This document shows, piece after piece, positions 27,261 to 36,714 of a stretch of DNA of 38,820 nt; the stretch's first letter is position 1, and each line of letters begins with the position of its first letter. The notes under the pieces are model-generated. The model searched no databases. It saw only the letters and a list, made by a program, of their open reading frames with translations, and was not told the origin of the DNA. The translations under genes and the position numbers were made by a program. The DNA lies in contig RFSE01000038.1 of assembly GCA_009924135.1 (NCBI GenBank), positions 1 to 38,820 on the forward strand, read 5' to 3'. The stretch is from Pseudomonadota bacterium. Its GTDB lineage: Bacteria > Verrucomicrobiota > Verrucomicrobiia > Limisphaerales > SXTU01.

Positions 27261-28610
27261 ATGACGCGCAAGCTTGTCCCCGCGTGGTTTCTGGATGTTT
27301 TCACGGAAAACTTCGGACTGCCGCCCGGCGTGGGGACGGGTGCCTTCGTGCTGCTGCTGGTTTCGGGAGTGGCGGCGGGCGTGTTCTTCTACCAGTCCGC
27401 CCCACCTACCACGATCACCATCAGCACCGGGCCGGAGGGCAGCCTCTTCCAGACCAATGCCCTTCAGTACGCCAAAATCCTCGCGCGCAACGGGGTGAAA
27501 TTAAAGATTCTCCCTTCGCACGGGTCGCTCGAAAACATTGAGCGGCTGGCGCGTCCCGGCAATCGCGTTGACATCGGGTTCATCCAGGGCGGCATCACGA
27601 ACGCGGTAGACCCGGACCATCTGGTCTCATTGGGCAGCGTTTCCTACGAGCCGTTGTTTGTCTTTTATCGGGCGGAGAAGGAAGTCCGCTGGTTGTCGGA
27701 GTTCGACGGCAAAAAGGTCGCCATCGGTCCGGTTGGCAGCGGAGCGCGGACGCTGGCGCTGACGTTGCTGGCCACCAACGGCATCACCCCGGGCGGTCCG
27801 GCGGAGCTGCTGGACCTGGACGCCGATGCCGCCGCCGATGCGCTGCTGAACCGGCAGGTGGACGCGGCGTTCTTCATGGCGGACTCGGCTTCGAGCCGCG
27901 TCTTGCGGCAACTCCTGCGCACGCCGGACATCCACCTCTATGATTTCTCGCAGGCCGATGCCTACACGCGCCGCATCCGCTATCTGCACAAGCTCGAGAT
28001 GCCGATGGGCAGCATCGATTTCGCGAAAAATATTCCCAATCGCAGCATCCACCTGGTTGGACCAACCGTGGAACTCATCGCCCGGACCAGCCTGCACCCG
28101 GCGCTGTCGGACCTGCTGCTTGAGACGGCCCGCGAGGTGCACGGCCGGGCCACGTTGTTCCAGCGGCGCGGCGAGTTTCCGTCCGCGATGGAAAGCGAAT
28201 TCCGGCTGAGCGACCAGGCGATTCGTTATTACCGTTCCGGACAGACCTTGCTCTACCGCTCGCTGCCATTCTGGCTGGCCAGCCTGCTGAACCGTTCACT
28301 GCTCGTGATTGTGCCACTCGTGGTGGTGCTGCTCCCGGCTCTGCCGGTTTTACCGGCCATTTTCACCTGGCAAATGCGACGCAGCATCAATCGCTGGTAT
28401 CGCGCCCTGCTCGTGCTTGAGCGTGAAATCGCACTGGGCTGGAACCACGAACGGCACGACGAGTTTGTCAAACGCCTGGAAGAGATCGAGCAGGCGGTCA
28501 ACCAGATGAAGATCCCGGCCTCCTTTGGCGACCAGTTCTACGAACTGCGCGGGCATATCCATTTTGTCCGGCTGCGTTTGGTCAATACCGCCCCAAAGAA
28601 AACGGGTTGA
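27261..28610 (+). CDS. TAXI family TRAP-type solute-binding protein, membrane-tethered
   Basis: The 449-residue product has an N-terminal membrane segment (about 26-44), then the TAXI binding fold: TITISTGPEGSLFQTNALQYA, VDIGFIQGG, LVSLGSVSYEPLFVFYR and AIGPVGSGARTLALTLL. A second hydrophobic segment lies at about 340-367, followed by a basic and helical tail (RRSINRWYRALLVLEREI, then a likely coiled region EEIEQAVNQMK). Free TAXI proteins bind glutamate, dicarboxylates or similar ligands for TRAP transporters. Here no TRAP permease is adjacent, and the two membrane anchors suggest a sensor or fixed receptor. ATG at 27261 was chosen over TTG at 27216. It converges with the next gene, only 9 bases apart. 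Confidence 0.85.
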   Translation: MTRKLVPAWFLDVFTENFGLPPGVGTGAFVLLLVSGVAAGVFFYQSAPPTTITISTGPEGSLFQTNALQYAKILARNGVKLKILPSHGSLENIERLARPGNRVDIGFIQGGITNAVDPDHLVSLGSVSYEPLFVFYRAEKEVRWLSEFDGKKVAIGPVGSGARTLALTLLATNGITPGGPAELLDLDADAAADALLNRQVDAAFFMADSASSRVLRQLLRTPDIHLYDFSQADAYTRRIRYLHKLEMPMGSIDFAKNIPNRSIHLVGPTVELIARTSLHPALSDLLLETAREVHGRATLFQRRGEFPSAMESEFRLSDQAIRYYRSGQTLLYRSLPFWLASLLNRSLLVIVPLVVVLLPALPVLPAIFTWQMRRSINRWYRALLVLEREIALGWNHERHDEFVKRLEEIEQAVNQMKIPASFGDQFYELRGHIHFVRLRLVNTAPKKTG

Positions 28611-28619
28611 AGGCGCCGC

Positions 28620-30287
28620 CTATTCGGGCACGAAGCGCACTTCGTCGAGATAGACCACGACTCCCGGTGCAGCGGAAACGACCAGCGCCAGCGTGGCCGT
28701 GAGCGTCGCCGGTGGCGTGAAGGGCAGCCTGACTTCCGACCAAGCCGGTCCGGCAAGCACGACGGTTTCTTGTTTGAGCGCCTTGCCATCAAACGTGCCG
28801 GTCAGCTCGAGTTTGATTTCCGTTCCGGTTGCCGCTTTCACCCAAACCGTCAGCCGGTGCGGCACGCCGGTGGTGAACTGGACGGGATGAAATTTTCCCC
28901 GGCCCTTGATGACAGCGGACTGCCTGCCCGCCTTGACGTGCGCGGGGTCGGTATTGACCGCTACGCTGCCGTCCCAGAATCCCAACGCCTTTAGATAGCC
29001 AACGCCCTCCGGTTCGAAGCCGCCCCACAGGCTGCACCCGTCATACGCGAGTTTGACCGGCGGACCTCCGGCCGCGCTTGGGTCCAGGCGCAGCAACGGC
29101 GTGGAGTAGCGAAACCCGGCGCGATCAGTGACGGCGCCACCGAGGAAGCGCGGCATCGAACTGGCCGGCAGTGCGACGGAACACGTCTGCCCGTTGATCG
29201 TGGCGGGCAGCGTCTGCCAGAAGCGCGAGACCCAGTTGCCGCTGTCGCCGTGGCTCAGGATCAGGTCCGCGTTGGTCACGGAGCGCGGGCCGCTGAACTC
29301 CCACTCAGCAGCCGTGGCCCGGCCGCGCTGGACGAGGCGCACGGGACTGACGGTGTTGAAGGCCGGTGCACCTTTCAGATGCACGTCCAGCCAGGCGAAC
29401 ACCTGCTCATCGGCAACCGGCGTCAGGCCGTGATTCCAATTCGGCAGGATGGTCAGGTGCTTGGGACCGGCGGCGAGCCGGTGCGTTTCCATCAGCGCCG
29501 GCATCCAATAAAACTGATCGTTCGCGCCGGTGAACCAGCCGATGGGCACCGGGCGACGGGCGAGGCGGATCGCGGGGTCGAGAGTGGTGCGCCAGTGCTC
29601 GCGGGCCGCCGCGTCGTATTTGGGATTCGGCCCGCCCCCGAACCACCACGAGTTGCCCAACTGAAGGCTGCCGGTGCCGAACATGGCCGAGCCAACTTTA
29701 AGACGCGGGTCCACCCCGGCCATCAAACTCGTGTAAAACCCGCCCCACGAGCTGCCGCACATGCCGATGCGCTGGCGGTCCACCTCCGGTCGCGATTCCA
29801 GATAGGACACCGCCTTCAGCAAGGCGACCGCTCCATGATAAATTGGAGCCCGTCGCGGATCAGCCCCGGCCTCGAGACTAGAAACGATGGGATAGCTGCC
29901 CGTCGAACGGTAACCAGGCATCGGGAAGTCGATGCACAACGCGGCGTACCCGCGTTTGGCACCCAGCATCGTCCAGTAGGTCGATGCCTGGCCCAGTCCG
30001 CCCTGGTTCCAGATGAAGGCCGGCAATGCCCGGGCCCCTTTCGGATGGCTGAAGTAGGCGAAGATTTCCACGCTCTTCTCTCCGTCCATTTCCGAGTGGA
30101 ACATCACCTCCTCCGTGATGATGCCGTCCGTCTCCGTGATCTTCGTGGTGCGGGCGTTCAACGGCGTGGCGAGCAGTTTCGCCAGATCAAACACCGGATC
30201 CGGCTCGGCGGCTTGCGTTGCCAGGGCGGTGCCCAGCAGGACCACGAAGAGACACCGCGCGAAAAGAGCCGTCCCGTTGTAGTGCAT
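28620..30287 (-). CDS. Secreted alpha/beta hydrolase with C-terminal carbohydrate-binding-like domain
   Basis: The 555-residue protein has a signal peptide (ARCLFVVLLGTALATQA). The hydrolase core shows GSSWGG (Ser180), an aspartate in GANDQFY (Asp257) and a histidine in NWNHG (His286), forming the usual triad of dipeptidyl-peptidase/acetyl-xylan-esterase-like enzymes. The C-terminal part (about 410-553), with HRLTVWVKAATGTEIKLEL and ending VVVYLDEVRFVPE, looks like a jelly-roll carbohydrate-binding or adhesion domain. A role in deacylating a polysaccharide is likely but the substrate is unknown. It diverges from the DUF1080 gene (109 bases between starts). Confidence 0.86.
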   Translation of the reverse strand: MHYNGTALFARCLFVVLLGTALATQAAEPDPVFDLAKLLATPLNARTTKITETDGIITEEVMFHSEMDGEKSVEIFAYFSHPKGARALPAFIWNQGGLGQASTYWTMLGAKRGYAALCIDFPMPGYRSTGSYPIVSSLEAGADPRRAPIYHGAVALLKAVSYLESRPEVDRQRIGMCGSSWGGFYTSLMAGVDPRLKVGSAMFGTGSLQLGNSWWFGGGPNPKYDAAAREHWRTTLDPAIRLARRPVPIGWFTGANDQFYWMPALMETHRLAAGPKHLTILPNWNHGLTPVADEQVFAWLDVHLKGAPAFNTVSPVRLVQRGRATAAEWEFSGPRSVTNADLILSHGDSGNWVSRFWQTLPATINGQTCSVALPASSMPRFLGGAVTDRAGFRYSTPLLRLDPSAAGGPPVKLAYDGCSLWGGFEPEGVGYLKALGFWDGSVAVNTDPAHVKAGRQSAVIKGRGKFHPVQFTTGVPHRLTVWVKAATGTEIKLELTGTFDGKALKQETVVLAGPAWSEVRLPFTPPATLTATLALVVSAAPGVVVYLDEVRFVPE

Positions 30288-30396
30288 GAGCGGGCACCCT
30301 AGTCCCCGCCCTCCTCCGGGTCAAAGCGAACGAACCGGCACGTCCATGCCCGCCGAGTTTTCTGATGGGCGGGCGGGTTCCATTCGTCAGCAAGCC

Positions 30397-31161
30397 ATGA
30401 AATTGAAACTGTCCGTCCCCTTGATGAACGCCGCGTTCGCCGTCCTCTGGCTGGCTCTGTTGCCCGCCACGCCCGCTGCCGAGCCCGTTCCGCCGGCCGG
30501 TTTCCGCGCGCTCTTCAACGGCAAGGACCTCACCGGCTGGTATGGCTGGAACCCGCACGACGGCGCGAAGCTCGAAGGGGAAAAGAAGGCGGCGAACTTG
30601 AAGCAGCAACGCGAGGACTTCCCGAAGTACTGGTCGGTCGAGAACGGCCAACTGGTCAACGCTGGCAAAGGCCCCTACGCCACGACCGAGGCGGACTTTG
30701 GCGACATCGAGTTGTTCGTGGACTACAAGACCGTCGCGGGCGCGGACAGCGGCATCTACCTGCGGGGCACGCCGCAAGTGCAGATCTGGGACAAGAACCA
30801 GGTGTTCAACCCCAAGAACCCCACGCGTCGCCCGCACCTGGGCTCCGGCGGCCTCTTCAACAACACCCCCGGCACGCCCGGTCGCGACCCGCTCGTGCTG
30901 GCGGACAAACCGTTCGGCGAGTGGAATCATTTCCACATCCGCCAGGTCGGCGCGCGTACCTGGGTCTGGCTCAATGACAAGCTCGTGGTGGATGGCAACG
31001 TCTGGGAGAACTACTGGGATCGCACGAAGCCCCTGCCCGCCAAAGGGCCGATCATGCTCCAGACCCACGGCGGCGAGATCCGCTGGCGGAACCTCTTCAT
31101 CCGCGAGCTGACCGAGGCCGAGGGCAAGAAAATCATCGCTGAAGCGGACGCGAAGAAGTAG
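30397..31161 (+). CDS. DUF1080 (3-keto-disaccharide hydrolase-like) secreted protein
   Basis: The 254-residue product has a signal peptide (LMNAAFAVLWLALLPATPAA) from ATG at 30397; a longer frame overlaps the divergent gene and has no leader. The rest is a single DUF1080 domain: GFRALFNGKDLTGWYG, FGDIELFVDYKTVAGADSGI, YLRGTPQVQIWD, NHFHIRQVGARTWVWLNDK and GEIRWRNLFIREL. The fold is a concanavalin-like beta-sandwich; some members hydrolyse 3-keto-glycosides. It probably acts on sugars outside the cytoplasm. No 3-dehydrogenase partner is seen nearby. Confidence 0.92.
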   Translation: MKLKLSVPLMNAAFAVLWLALLPATPAAEPVPPAGFRALFNGKDLTGWYGWNPHDGAKLEGEKKAANLKQQREDFPKYWSVENGQLVNAGKGPYATTEADFGDIELFVDYKTVAGADSGIYLRGTPQVQIWDKNQVFNPKNPTRRPHLGSGGLFNNTPGTPGRDPLVLADKPFGEWNHFHIRQVGARTWVWLNDKLVVDGNVWENYWDRTKPLPAKGPIMLQTHGGEIRWRNLFIRELTEAEGKKIIAEADAKK

Positions 31162-31609
31162 CCGCCGTTGACTTGGTCCCATTCGGAATCCTCGCCTCCT
31201 CGCGTGGCGATGGCTTGCCCAAGACCGACATAGGCACCCCGACGAGCACGGTGATGGCAACCATCCATCCCCTGCGGCGCGGTGGGCGAATCTTGACTCT
31301 GTCCCTGGCCAACTGAAGCGTGGCCCATGAATGACGCAGATTGACGCGAAGGATTATCCGTTTCGCGGGAATGCCTGGTAATCTGCCCGGGAATTCGCGT
31401 GATTCGCGGGCAGACTCCTCGGGCACCGCACCGGAGTGCCGGTCTCCAACCCGGCAGGTGTTGAAATATACTCTGCAACGCGCCGGATCGGAGATCGGCG
31501 CTCCGCGTCGCCAGCCAAAGGCGGGCCAGTGTCAATCTGCCCCATGCAGTTCATTATGCGATGTCGGCTTGGCAACCAGCGCCGGATTGGGCAGTCTCCA
31601 CGCCTGCAT
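31162..31609. other. Intergenic spacer with palindromic repeat
   Basis: These 448 bases hold the palindrome at 31433-31504. The part at 31185-31330 has, on the minus strand, a short open frame with a hydrophobic stretch (MVAITVLVGVPMSVLGK), which I do not accept as a gene. A repeated ATTCGCG-rich stretch occurs near 31391-31412. No promoter was recognised. Confidence 0.55.
31433..31504. repeat. Palindromic repeat, second copy of the GGAGC-CCGG family
   Basis: The 72-base element begins GGAGTGCCGGTCTCCAACCC and ends GGATCGGAGATCGGCGCTCC. It aligns along its length with the copy inside the SDR gene (13185-13255), including the core TGCAACGCGCCGG. It ends about 105 bases before the SGNH hydrolase start. 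Confidence 0.75.
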
Positions 31610-32278
31610 ATGAACATGAACACCCGTCGCTTTCTCGGCACGCTCGCCCTCGCTGCCTCTTCCCTCGCCACCGCATTTGCCGCCGATCCGGCCAAGCCCA
31701 TCCGCGTCGCCTGTGTCGGCGACAGCATCACGTTCGGGGCGGGCGTGGAAATGCGCGAGAAGAACAACTACCCCAAGGTGCTCGGTGAACTGCTGGGAGA
31801 GAAATACGAAGCACGTAATTTCGGCCGCAGCGGCGCGACGCTCCTGAAGCAGGGCGACCTGCCGTATTGGAAGACCAAGGAGTTCGAAGGTGCGACCGCC
31901 TATCAGCCCGACATCGTGGTCATCAAGCTCGGCACCAACGACTCCAAGCCGCAGAACTGGGAGAAGCACAAGGGCGAATTTGGCGCGGATGCCCGGGCGC
32001 TGGTGGCACACTTCCAGGCGCTGCCCTCCAAGCCCAAGGTTTTCGTCTGCCTGCCCGTGCCGGTCTATGAAACCAAGTGGGGCATCAACGAGCCGGTCGT
32101 GAAGGGCGAAGTGATCCCCATCCTCAACGAGGTGGCGAAGGAGATGAAGCTGCCGACCATCGATCTCTACACCGCATTGACGGGCAAGCCGCTGATGTTC
32201 CCGGATAAGATCCACCCGAACGCCGCCGGCGCGAAGATCATCGCCGAGACCGTGGCCAAGGCGCTTGCGGCTAAATAG
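31610..32278 (+). CDS. Secreted SGNH/GDSL hydrolase
   Basis: The 222-residue product has a signal peptide (TRRFLGTLALAASSLATAFA) from ATG at 31610; a second ATG lies two codons later. SGNH blocks: ACVGDSITFG (Ser39), FGRSGATLL with the glycine, KLGTNDSK with the asparagine, and DKIHPNAAG with the catalytic Asp and His. It resembles the sialate-O-acetylesterase or carbohydrate-esterase side of the family. It would deacetylate glycans or oligosaccharides in the periplasm. The ceramidase-like gene follows 61 bases later on the same strand. Confidence 0.9.
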   Translation: MNMNTRRFLGTLALAASSLATAFAADPAKPIRVACVGDSITFGAGVEMREKNNYPKVLGELLGEKYEARNFGRSGATLLKQGDLPYWKTKEFEGATAYQPDIVVIKLGTNDSKPQNWEKHKGEFGADARALVAHFQALPSKPKVFVCLPVPVYETKWGINEPVVKGEVIPILNEVAKEMKLPTIDLYTALTGKPLMFPDKIHPNAAGAKIIAETVAKALAAK

Positions 32279-32279
32279 G

Positions 32280-32294
32280 CCCGCTCCTTGCGGG
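32280..32294 (+). terminator. Weak hairpin after the SGNH hydrolase gene
   Basis: CCCGC-TCCTT-GCGGG forms a 5-base stem one base after the stop codon. There is no T-run, so it is a weak candidate for termination or 3' end protection. Confidence 0.25.
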
Positions 32295-32339
32295 TGCGTG
32301 TCGTTGACAAGCATCCCGCCTCCCGCCGACACTCGCGTC

Positions 32340-33725
32340 ATGCTCCGCCGCACTTTGTTTCATCTCGGGCTCGGTTTCATTCTGGCCACCTTCGCCGCCT
32401 GCTCGCATACCCCCGTTGCCTCCGTTGCCAACCTCACCCGTCCCGTTGGCGTGGTGCAGGTGGACCTCACGCCGGAATACCCGGTGCGCCTGAACGGCTA
32501 CGGTGGCCGCCGGCTGGAATCCGAGGGCATCGAGCAACGCATCCGCGCGAAGGCGCTGGCCATCGGGGATGATGTGGAAGGGCCGTTTGTTCTCGTCACC
32601 ATCGACAACTGCGGCGTGCCCGAATGGATTCGCGCCGAACTGCTCCAACGCCTCGCCGCGAAGCACGTCACCAGCGATCGCTTCGCGCTGTGTTCCAGCC
32701 ACACCCACTCCGCCCCGATGCTCAACGGCGTCCTGCCCACGATCTTTGGCATCCCCATTCCACCAGAGCATCAGTTGCACATCGACCGTTACACACGTGA
32801 GTTCACGGACAAGCTCGAGCAGCTCGTGCTCGCCGCGCTGGCGGATCGCCGGCCCGCGTCGCTGGCCTGGACCAAGGGCGAGGTGAAGTTCGCGTCGAAC
32901 CGCCGCAAACCCTCACCCACCGGTTACCAGAACGCGCAAAATCCGGCCGGGCCCACCGACCATGAGCTGCCGCTGCTGCGCGTGACCTCGCCGGAGGGCA
33001 TCCTCCGCGCGGTGCTCGTGAGCTACGCGTGCCATTGCACCACCAGCGGTTTCAACAAGCTGCATGCGGACTGGGCGGGTTGCGCCCAACTGGCGATTGA
33101 AAAGGCGCATCCCGGCGTGATTGCGCTCACCGCCATCGGCTGCGGGGCGGACCAGAATCCGTATCCGCGTGGCACGTACGAACTGGCGGAGAAGCACGGC
33201 CAGTCGCTGGCGGACGAGGCGGACCGGTTGTTGAAGGAGGGCAAGTTCACCGAACTGCGCGGCCCGCTTACGGGAGTGACGCGTCGCATCGAGCTGCCGT
33301 TCGACAAGCTGCCTACGCGCGCCGGATGGGAGGCGGCCGCGAAGAAACCGGGCGCGGAAGGCCTGCGCGCCCAGCTCGCCCTCGCCAAGCTGGACAAGGG
33401 CGAAACGATTCCTGACCGCCTGCCGTATTTGGTGCAGGTGTGGAGCTTCGGCACCGACCTCGCGATGGTCTTCCTGCCGGGCGAAGTGGTGGTGGACTAC
33501 GGCCTGCGCATCAAACGCGAGTTCGATGGCACGCGCGTCTGGGTGAACAGCTACGCCAACGACGTGCCCTGCTACATCCCCTCGCGCCGGGTGTGGGACG
33601 AAGGCGGTTACGAGGCGGCGGGCGCAATGGTTTATTACAACCGTCCGAACCGCTTCGACGGCACCCAGGAGACCCGCATCATGGGTGCCGTGCAGGCGCT
33701 GATGCCGAAGGCCTTCGCCCGCTAA
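32340..33725 (+). CDS. Neutral/alkaline ceramidase-like lipoprotein
   Basis: The 461-residue product from ATG at 32340 has a lipoprotein-like leader (LGFILATFAAC, lipidated Cys21), so it is probably membrane-anchored outside the cytoplasm. The body follows the non-lysosomal neutral/alkaline ceramidase N-terminal fold: VGVVQVDLTPEYPVRLNGYG, CSSHTHSAPML with zinc-binding histidines, SYACHCTTS, AIGCGADQNPYPRG and the end VNSYANDVPCYIPSRRV. True ceramidases are longer and carry a C-terminal domain that is not seen here. Many bacterial members of this shorter type have no tested substrate, so lipid amide hydrolysis is a guess. A frame extension to 32265 lacks a leader. Confidence 0.86.
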   Translation: MLRRTLFHLGLGFILATFAACSHTPVASVANLTRPVGVVQVDLTPEYPVRLNGYGGRRLESEGIEQRIRAKALAIGDDVEGPFVLVTIDNCGVPEWIRAELLQRLAAKHVTSDRFALCSSHTHSAPMLNGVLPTIFGIPIPPEHQLHIDRYTREFTDKLEQLVLAALADRRPASLAWTKGEVKFASNRRKPSPTGYQNAQNPAGPTDHELPLLRVTSPEGILRAVLVSYACHCTTSGFNKLHADWAGCAQLAIEKAHPGVIALTAIGCGADQNPYPRGTYELAEKHGQSLADEADRLLKEGKFTELRGPLTGVTRRIELPFDKLPTRAGWEAAAKKPGAEGLRAQLALAKLDKGETIPDRLPYLVQVWSFGTDLAMVFLPGEVVVDYGLRIKREFDGTRVWVNSYANDVPCYIPSRRVWDEGGYEAAGAMVYYNRPNRFDGTQETRIMGAVQALMPKAFAR

Positions 33726-33855
33726 ACTTGTCGCGCGGAGGCCGCGCAGGTGGCGATGTCATGGGAGGCCATTCGCCTGTCGATGCAGGAAGGGGCGAAA
33801 GAGATTTTCGGCCACCGGTTGCCTTCGGTCCGGCCCGCCGCATATTCCCCGCCTC

Positions 33856-35310
33856 ATGGGTTATAGCGGTTCTCTTGTTTGGTTGCGACACGACCTGCGC
33901 CTCGCCGACCAGCCGGCACTGACGGCCGCGCTCCGGCGGGGCGGGCCGGTGATCCCGGTCTTCATTGACGCGCCGGCGGAAGAGGCCGCGTGGACTCCGG
34001 GCGGGGCCAGCCGCTGGTGGCTGCACCAGTCGTTGCAATCGCTTGCCACCGTATTGGAAAAATGCGGTTCAAGGCTCGTGATCCGGCGCGGGGACAGCCT
34101 CGCGGAATTGCTCGCGCTGGCCCGCGAAACCGGTGCTGAGGCCGTGTTTTGGAACCGGCGCTACGAGCCGGCAATCACCACCCGCGACGCGCAGATCAAA
34201 CTTCAGTTGCGGGCCGCCGGACTGACCGTGGAAAGCTTCAACGGCGCACTTCTGCACGAGCCCTGGACCGTTGCCAACCAGAGCGGCAAACCCTTCCAGG
34301 TCTTCACCCCGTTCTGGCGTCACTGTCTGGCGAAGCCCGAGCCCGAAGCGCCACTGCCCGCGCCTAAACAGCTGCCCGCGCCAGACCGCTGGCCCAAGTC
34401 AACGGAACTGGCGGCGCTTGGACTCGAACCCCGGCCCGACTGGGCCGCCGGACTGCGCGCAGCATGGACCCCGGGCGAAACGGGCGCGCACGCGGTGCTC
34501 CGGCGCTTCTGCGCGGCCGCGTTGGCCGGCTACACCGGGAACCGCAACCGCCCCGATCTCGCCGGCACCTCGCGTCTTTCGCCGCACCTGCATTTCGGCG
34601 AGTTAAGCCCGCGACAGGTCTGGCACGCGTTACGTTTGGCCGGTGATGCGAATGCCCAGTTGGCTGGCTGGCGCAGTTCCCAATTCGTCGCCGAGCTTGG
34701 CTGGCGCGAGTTCGCGCATCATCTTCTCCACCACTTCCCCCACACGCCCACGGAACCGTTGCGAGCGGAGTTCAAACACTTTCCGTGGCAGGACGATGCC
34801 GACGCGCTGCGCGCCTGGCAGCGTGGGCAAACCGGCTTCCCGCTCGTGGACGCCGGGATGCGCGAGCTGTGGCGGACCGGCTGGATGCACAATCGCGTGC
34901 GCATGGTCGTCGCCAGCTTTCTCGTGAAGGATCTGCGGCTGCCGTGGCAGGCGGGCACGCGCTGGTTCTGGGACACGCTCGTGGACGCGGACCTCGCGCA
35001 AAACACGCTGGGCTGGCAGTGGACCACGGGTTGCGGGGCGGATGCCGCGCCCTTTTTCCGCGTGTTCAACCCGGTGAGCCAGGGCGAGAAGTTCGACCCG
35101 CAAGGCGACTACGTACGGCTCTGGTGCCCGGAACTGGCCCGCCTGCCCGCCGAGTGGATTCATCAGCCGGCGAAAGCCCCGGCCAACGTGCTCGCCAATG
35201 CCGGTGTGAAGCTTGGAATCAATTACCCGGAACCGATCGTGAACCACGCCACCGCCCGCGAGGTCGCGCTGGAAGCGTACGCGAGCATCAAAGGAAAGGT
35301 GCCGCAGTGA
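33856..35310 (+). CDS. phr: Deoxyribodipyrimidine photolyase (CPD class I)
   Basis: The 484-residue cytoplasmic enzyme repairs cyclobutane pyrimidine dimers with blue light. The N-terminal antenna-binding domain starts LVWLRHDLRLADQPAL. The FAD-binding part has SRLSPHLHFGELSPRQVW, WREFAHHLLHHFP, the signature TGFPLVDAGMRELWRTGWMH followed by NRVRM, and TLVDADLAQNTLGWQW. Length is normal. It is separated by 130 bases from the ceramidase-like gene. Its stop lies only 3 bases from the end of the convergent argH gene. Confidence 0.97.
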   Translation: MGYSGSLVWLRHDLRLADQPALTAALRRGGPVIPVFIDAPAEEAAWTPGGASRWWLHQSLQSLATVLEKCGSRLVIRRGDSLAELLALARETGAEAVFWNRRYEPAITTRDAQIKLQLRAAGLTVESFNGALLHEPWTVANQSGKPFQVFTPFWRHCLAKPEPEAPLPAPKQLPAPDRWPKSTELAALGLEPRPDWAAGLRAAWTPGETGAHAVLRRFCAAALAGYTGNRNRPDLAGTSRLSPHLHFGELSPRQVWHALRLAGDANAQLAGWRSSQFVAELGWREFAHHLLHHFPHTPTEPLRAEFKHFPWQDDADALRAWQRGQTGFPLVDAGMRELWRTGWMHNRVRMVVASFLVKDLRLPWQAGTRWFWDTLVDADLAQNTLGWQWTTGCGADAAPFFRVFNPVSQGEKFDPQGDYVRLWCPELARLPAEWIHQPAKAPANVLANAGVKLGINYPEPIVNHATAREVALEAYASIKGKVPQ

Positions 35311-35313
35311 CGC

Positions 35314-36714
35314 CTACTTCAACGCCTTCTTCCAACGCGCTAGCTGCTTCGCCACTTCCTTCGTGCCGGGTGCGCCGGTGAGGTTGCGCCGGGCCATGGC
35401 CTTGCCGAGGTTGAACGAATCTTTGGCGTCGGCCCCGAAGGCGGCGTTCACGGAAGCCAGTTCCTCAGCCGTCAGGTCGCCGAGCGGCTTGCCGAGCTTT
35501 TCCGCCAGAGCCACCGCCGCACCCACGGCATGGTGCGCGTGACGGAAAGGCATGCCCTGCCGGACGAGGTAGTCGGCCAGGTCGGTCGCCAGCAGCGCGG
35601 AATCGCTCGCGGCGGCGGCGCACACGGCGGCGTTCACGCTGGTATGCCGGAGCATCGCCGCGTTCAACCGCGCGCACGCCCGCACCGTGTCCACGGTGTC
35701 GAAGAGCCGTTCCTTGTCCTCCTGGAGGTCGCGGTTGTAAGTCATCGGCAGCCCCTTGAGCAGGGTGAGCAGCGCGACCAGATTGCCATACACGCGGCCG
35801 GACTTGCCGCGCGTCAGCTCGGCGATGTCCGGGTTCTTCTTCTGCGGCATCAGCGAGGAACCGGTCGTATAAGCGTCGGCAATCTTGATGAAGTTGAATT
35901 CACTACTGGCCCAGAGGATCACGTCCTCGGAGAGGCGCGACAGGTGCATCGCGACGAGCGCGGCGAGCGAACAAAACTCGATCGCGAAATCGCGGTCGCT
36001 CACGGCATCCATGGAGTTCTGCGTCACCAGCGGCCGGCCCTTCGCATCCACGAAGGCCAGCTCCGTGGCCACGAACTCGCGGTCCAGCGGAAGCGTGGAC
36101 CCGGCAATCGCGCCGCTGCCCAGCGGGCAGACGTTCACGCGGTTGAAGCAATCGAGCAGCCGGCCGTAATCGCGGTCCAGCATCTCGACATAGGCCAGCA
36201 AATGGTGCGCGAAGTAAACGGGCTGCGCGCGTTGAACGTGCGTGTAGCCAGGGATGATGACGGACGCGTTGGCCGCGCCCAGTTCCACCAGGGCGCGCTG
36301 CAAATCCCGCAGCTCGCGGGCGAACTCGATGATCTCGTCGCGCAACCACATGCGCACGTCAAGGGCCACCTGGTCATTGCGCGAGCGCGCCGTGTGAAGC
36401 TTCGCGCCGGCGGGGACGCGCTTGGTCAGCTCCGCCTCGATGTTCATGTGGACGTCTTCCAGCTCGGGCTTCCACTTGAACGTTCCCGCTTCGATCTCGG
36501 CGGCGATCTGACCCAGACCGCCCTGGATCGCCTTGAGTTCCGCGCGTGTCAGCACGCCGATGCGCTCGAGCATCGCGGCGTGGGCGAGCGAGCCGTGGAT
36601 GTCATGCCACCACAACCGCCAGTCGAAGGAAATGGACTCGGTGAACCGCGCGACATCCTCGCCGGGGCCGCTGGTAAAACGGCCGCTGCGGGAAGTGGGA
36701 GACTGCTTGCTCAT
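35314..36714 (-). CDS. argH: Argininosuccinate lyase
   Basis: The 466-residue enzyme splits argininosuccinate to arginine and fumarate, the last step of arginine synthesis. It has SGRFTSGPGEDVARFTESISF at the N-terminus (given in part), KLHTARSRNDQVALDVRMWL, GYTHVQRAQPV, LPLDREFVATELAF and the fumarase-superfamily signature GSSLMPQKKNPD. ATG at 36714 gives the family start; the frame runs on to 36966 through repeat DNA with no conserved sequence. Other arg genes are not in the window. The upstream spacer is full of repeats. Confidence 0.97.
   Translation of the reverse strand: MSKQSPTSRSGRFTSGPGEDVARFTESISFDWRLWWHDIHGSLAHAAMLERIGVLTRAELKAIQGGLGQIAAEIEAGTFKWKPELEDVHMNIEAELTKRVPAGAKLHTARSRNDQVALDVRMWLRDEIIEFARELRDLQRALVELGAANASVIIPGYTHVQRAQPVYFAHHLLAYVEMLDRDYGRLLDCFNRVNVCPLGSGAIAGSTLPLDREFVATELAFVDAKGRPLVTQNSMDAVSDRDFAIEFCSLAALVAMHLSRLSEDVILWASSEFNFIKIADAYTTGSSLMPQKKNPDIAELTRGKSGRVYGNLVALLTLLKGLPMTYNRDLQEDKERLFDTVDTVRACARLNAAMLRHTSVNAAVCAAAASDSALLATDLADYLVRQGMPFRHAHHAVGAAVALAEKLGKPLGDLTAEELASVNAAFGADAKDSFNLGKAMARRNLTGAPGTKEVAKQLARWKKALK

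Noticed and set aside
31185..31426. Small minus-strand frame with a hydrophobic stretch (MVAITVLVGVPMSVLGK)
   Set aside because: No start context, no homologue that I recognise, and another frame of the same stretch is also open. It may be a gene remnant or repeat, but the sequence alone does not support a gene.
31436..31609. Upstream extension of the SGNH hydrolase
   Set aside because: The frame begins inside the palindromic repeat and would put 58 residues ahead of a clear signal peptide.
33733..33747. GCGCGG-AGG-CCGCGC hairpin after the ceramidase-like gene
   Set aside because: A 6-base stem without a T-run in GC-rich DNA is expected by chance.
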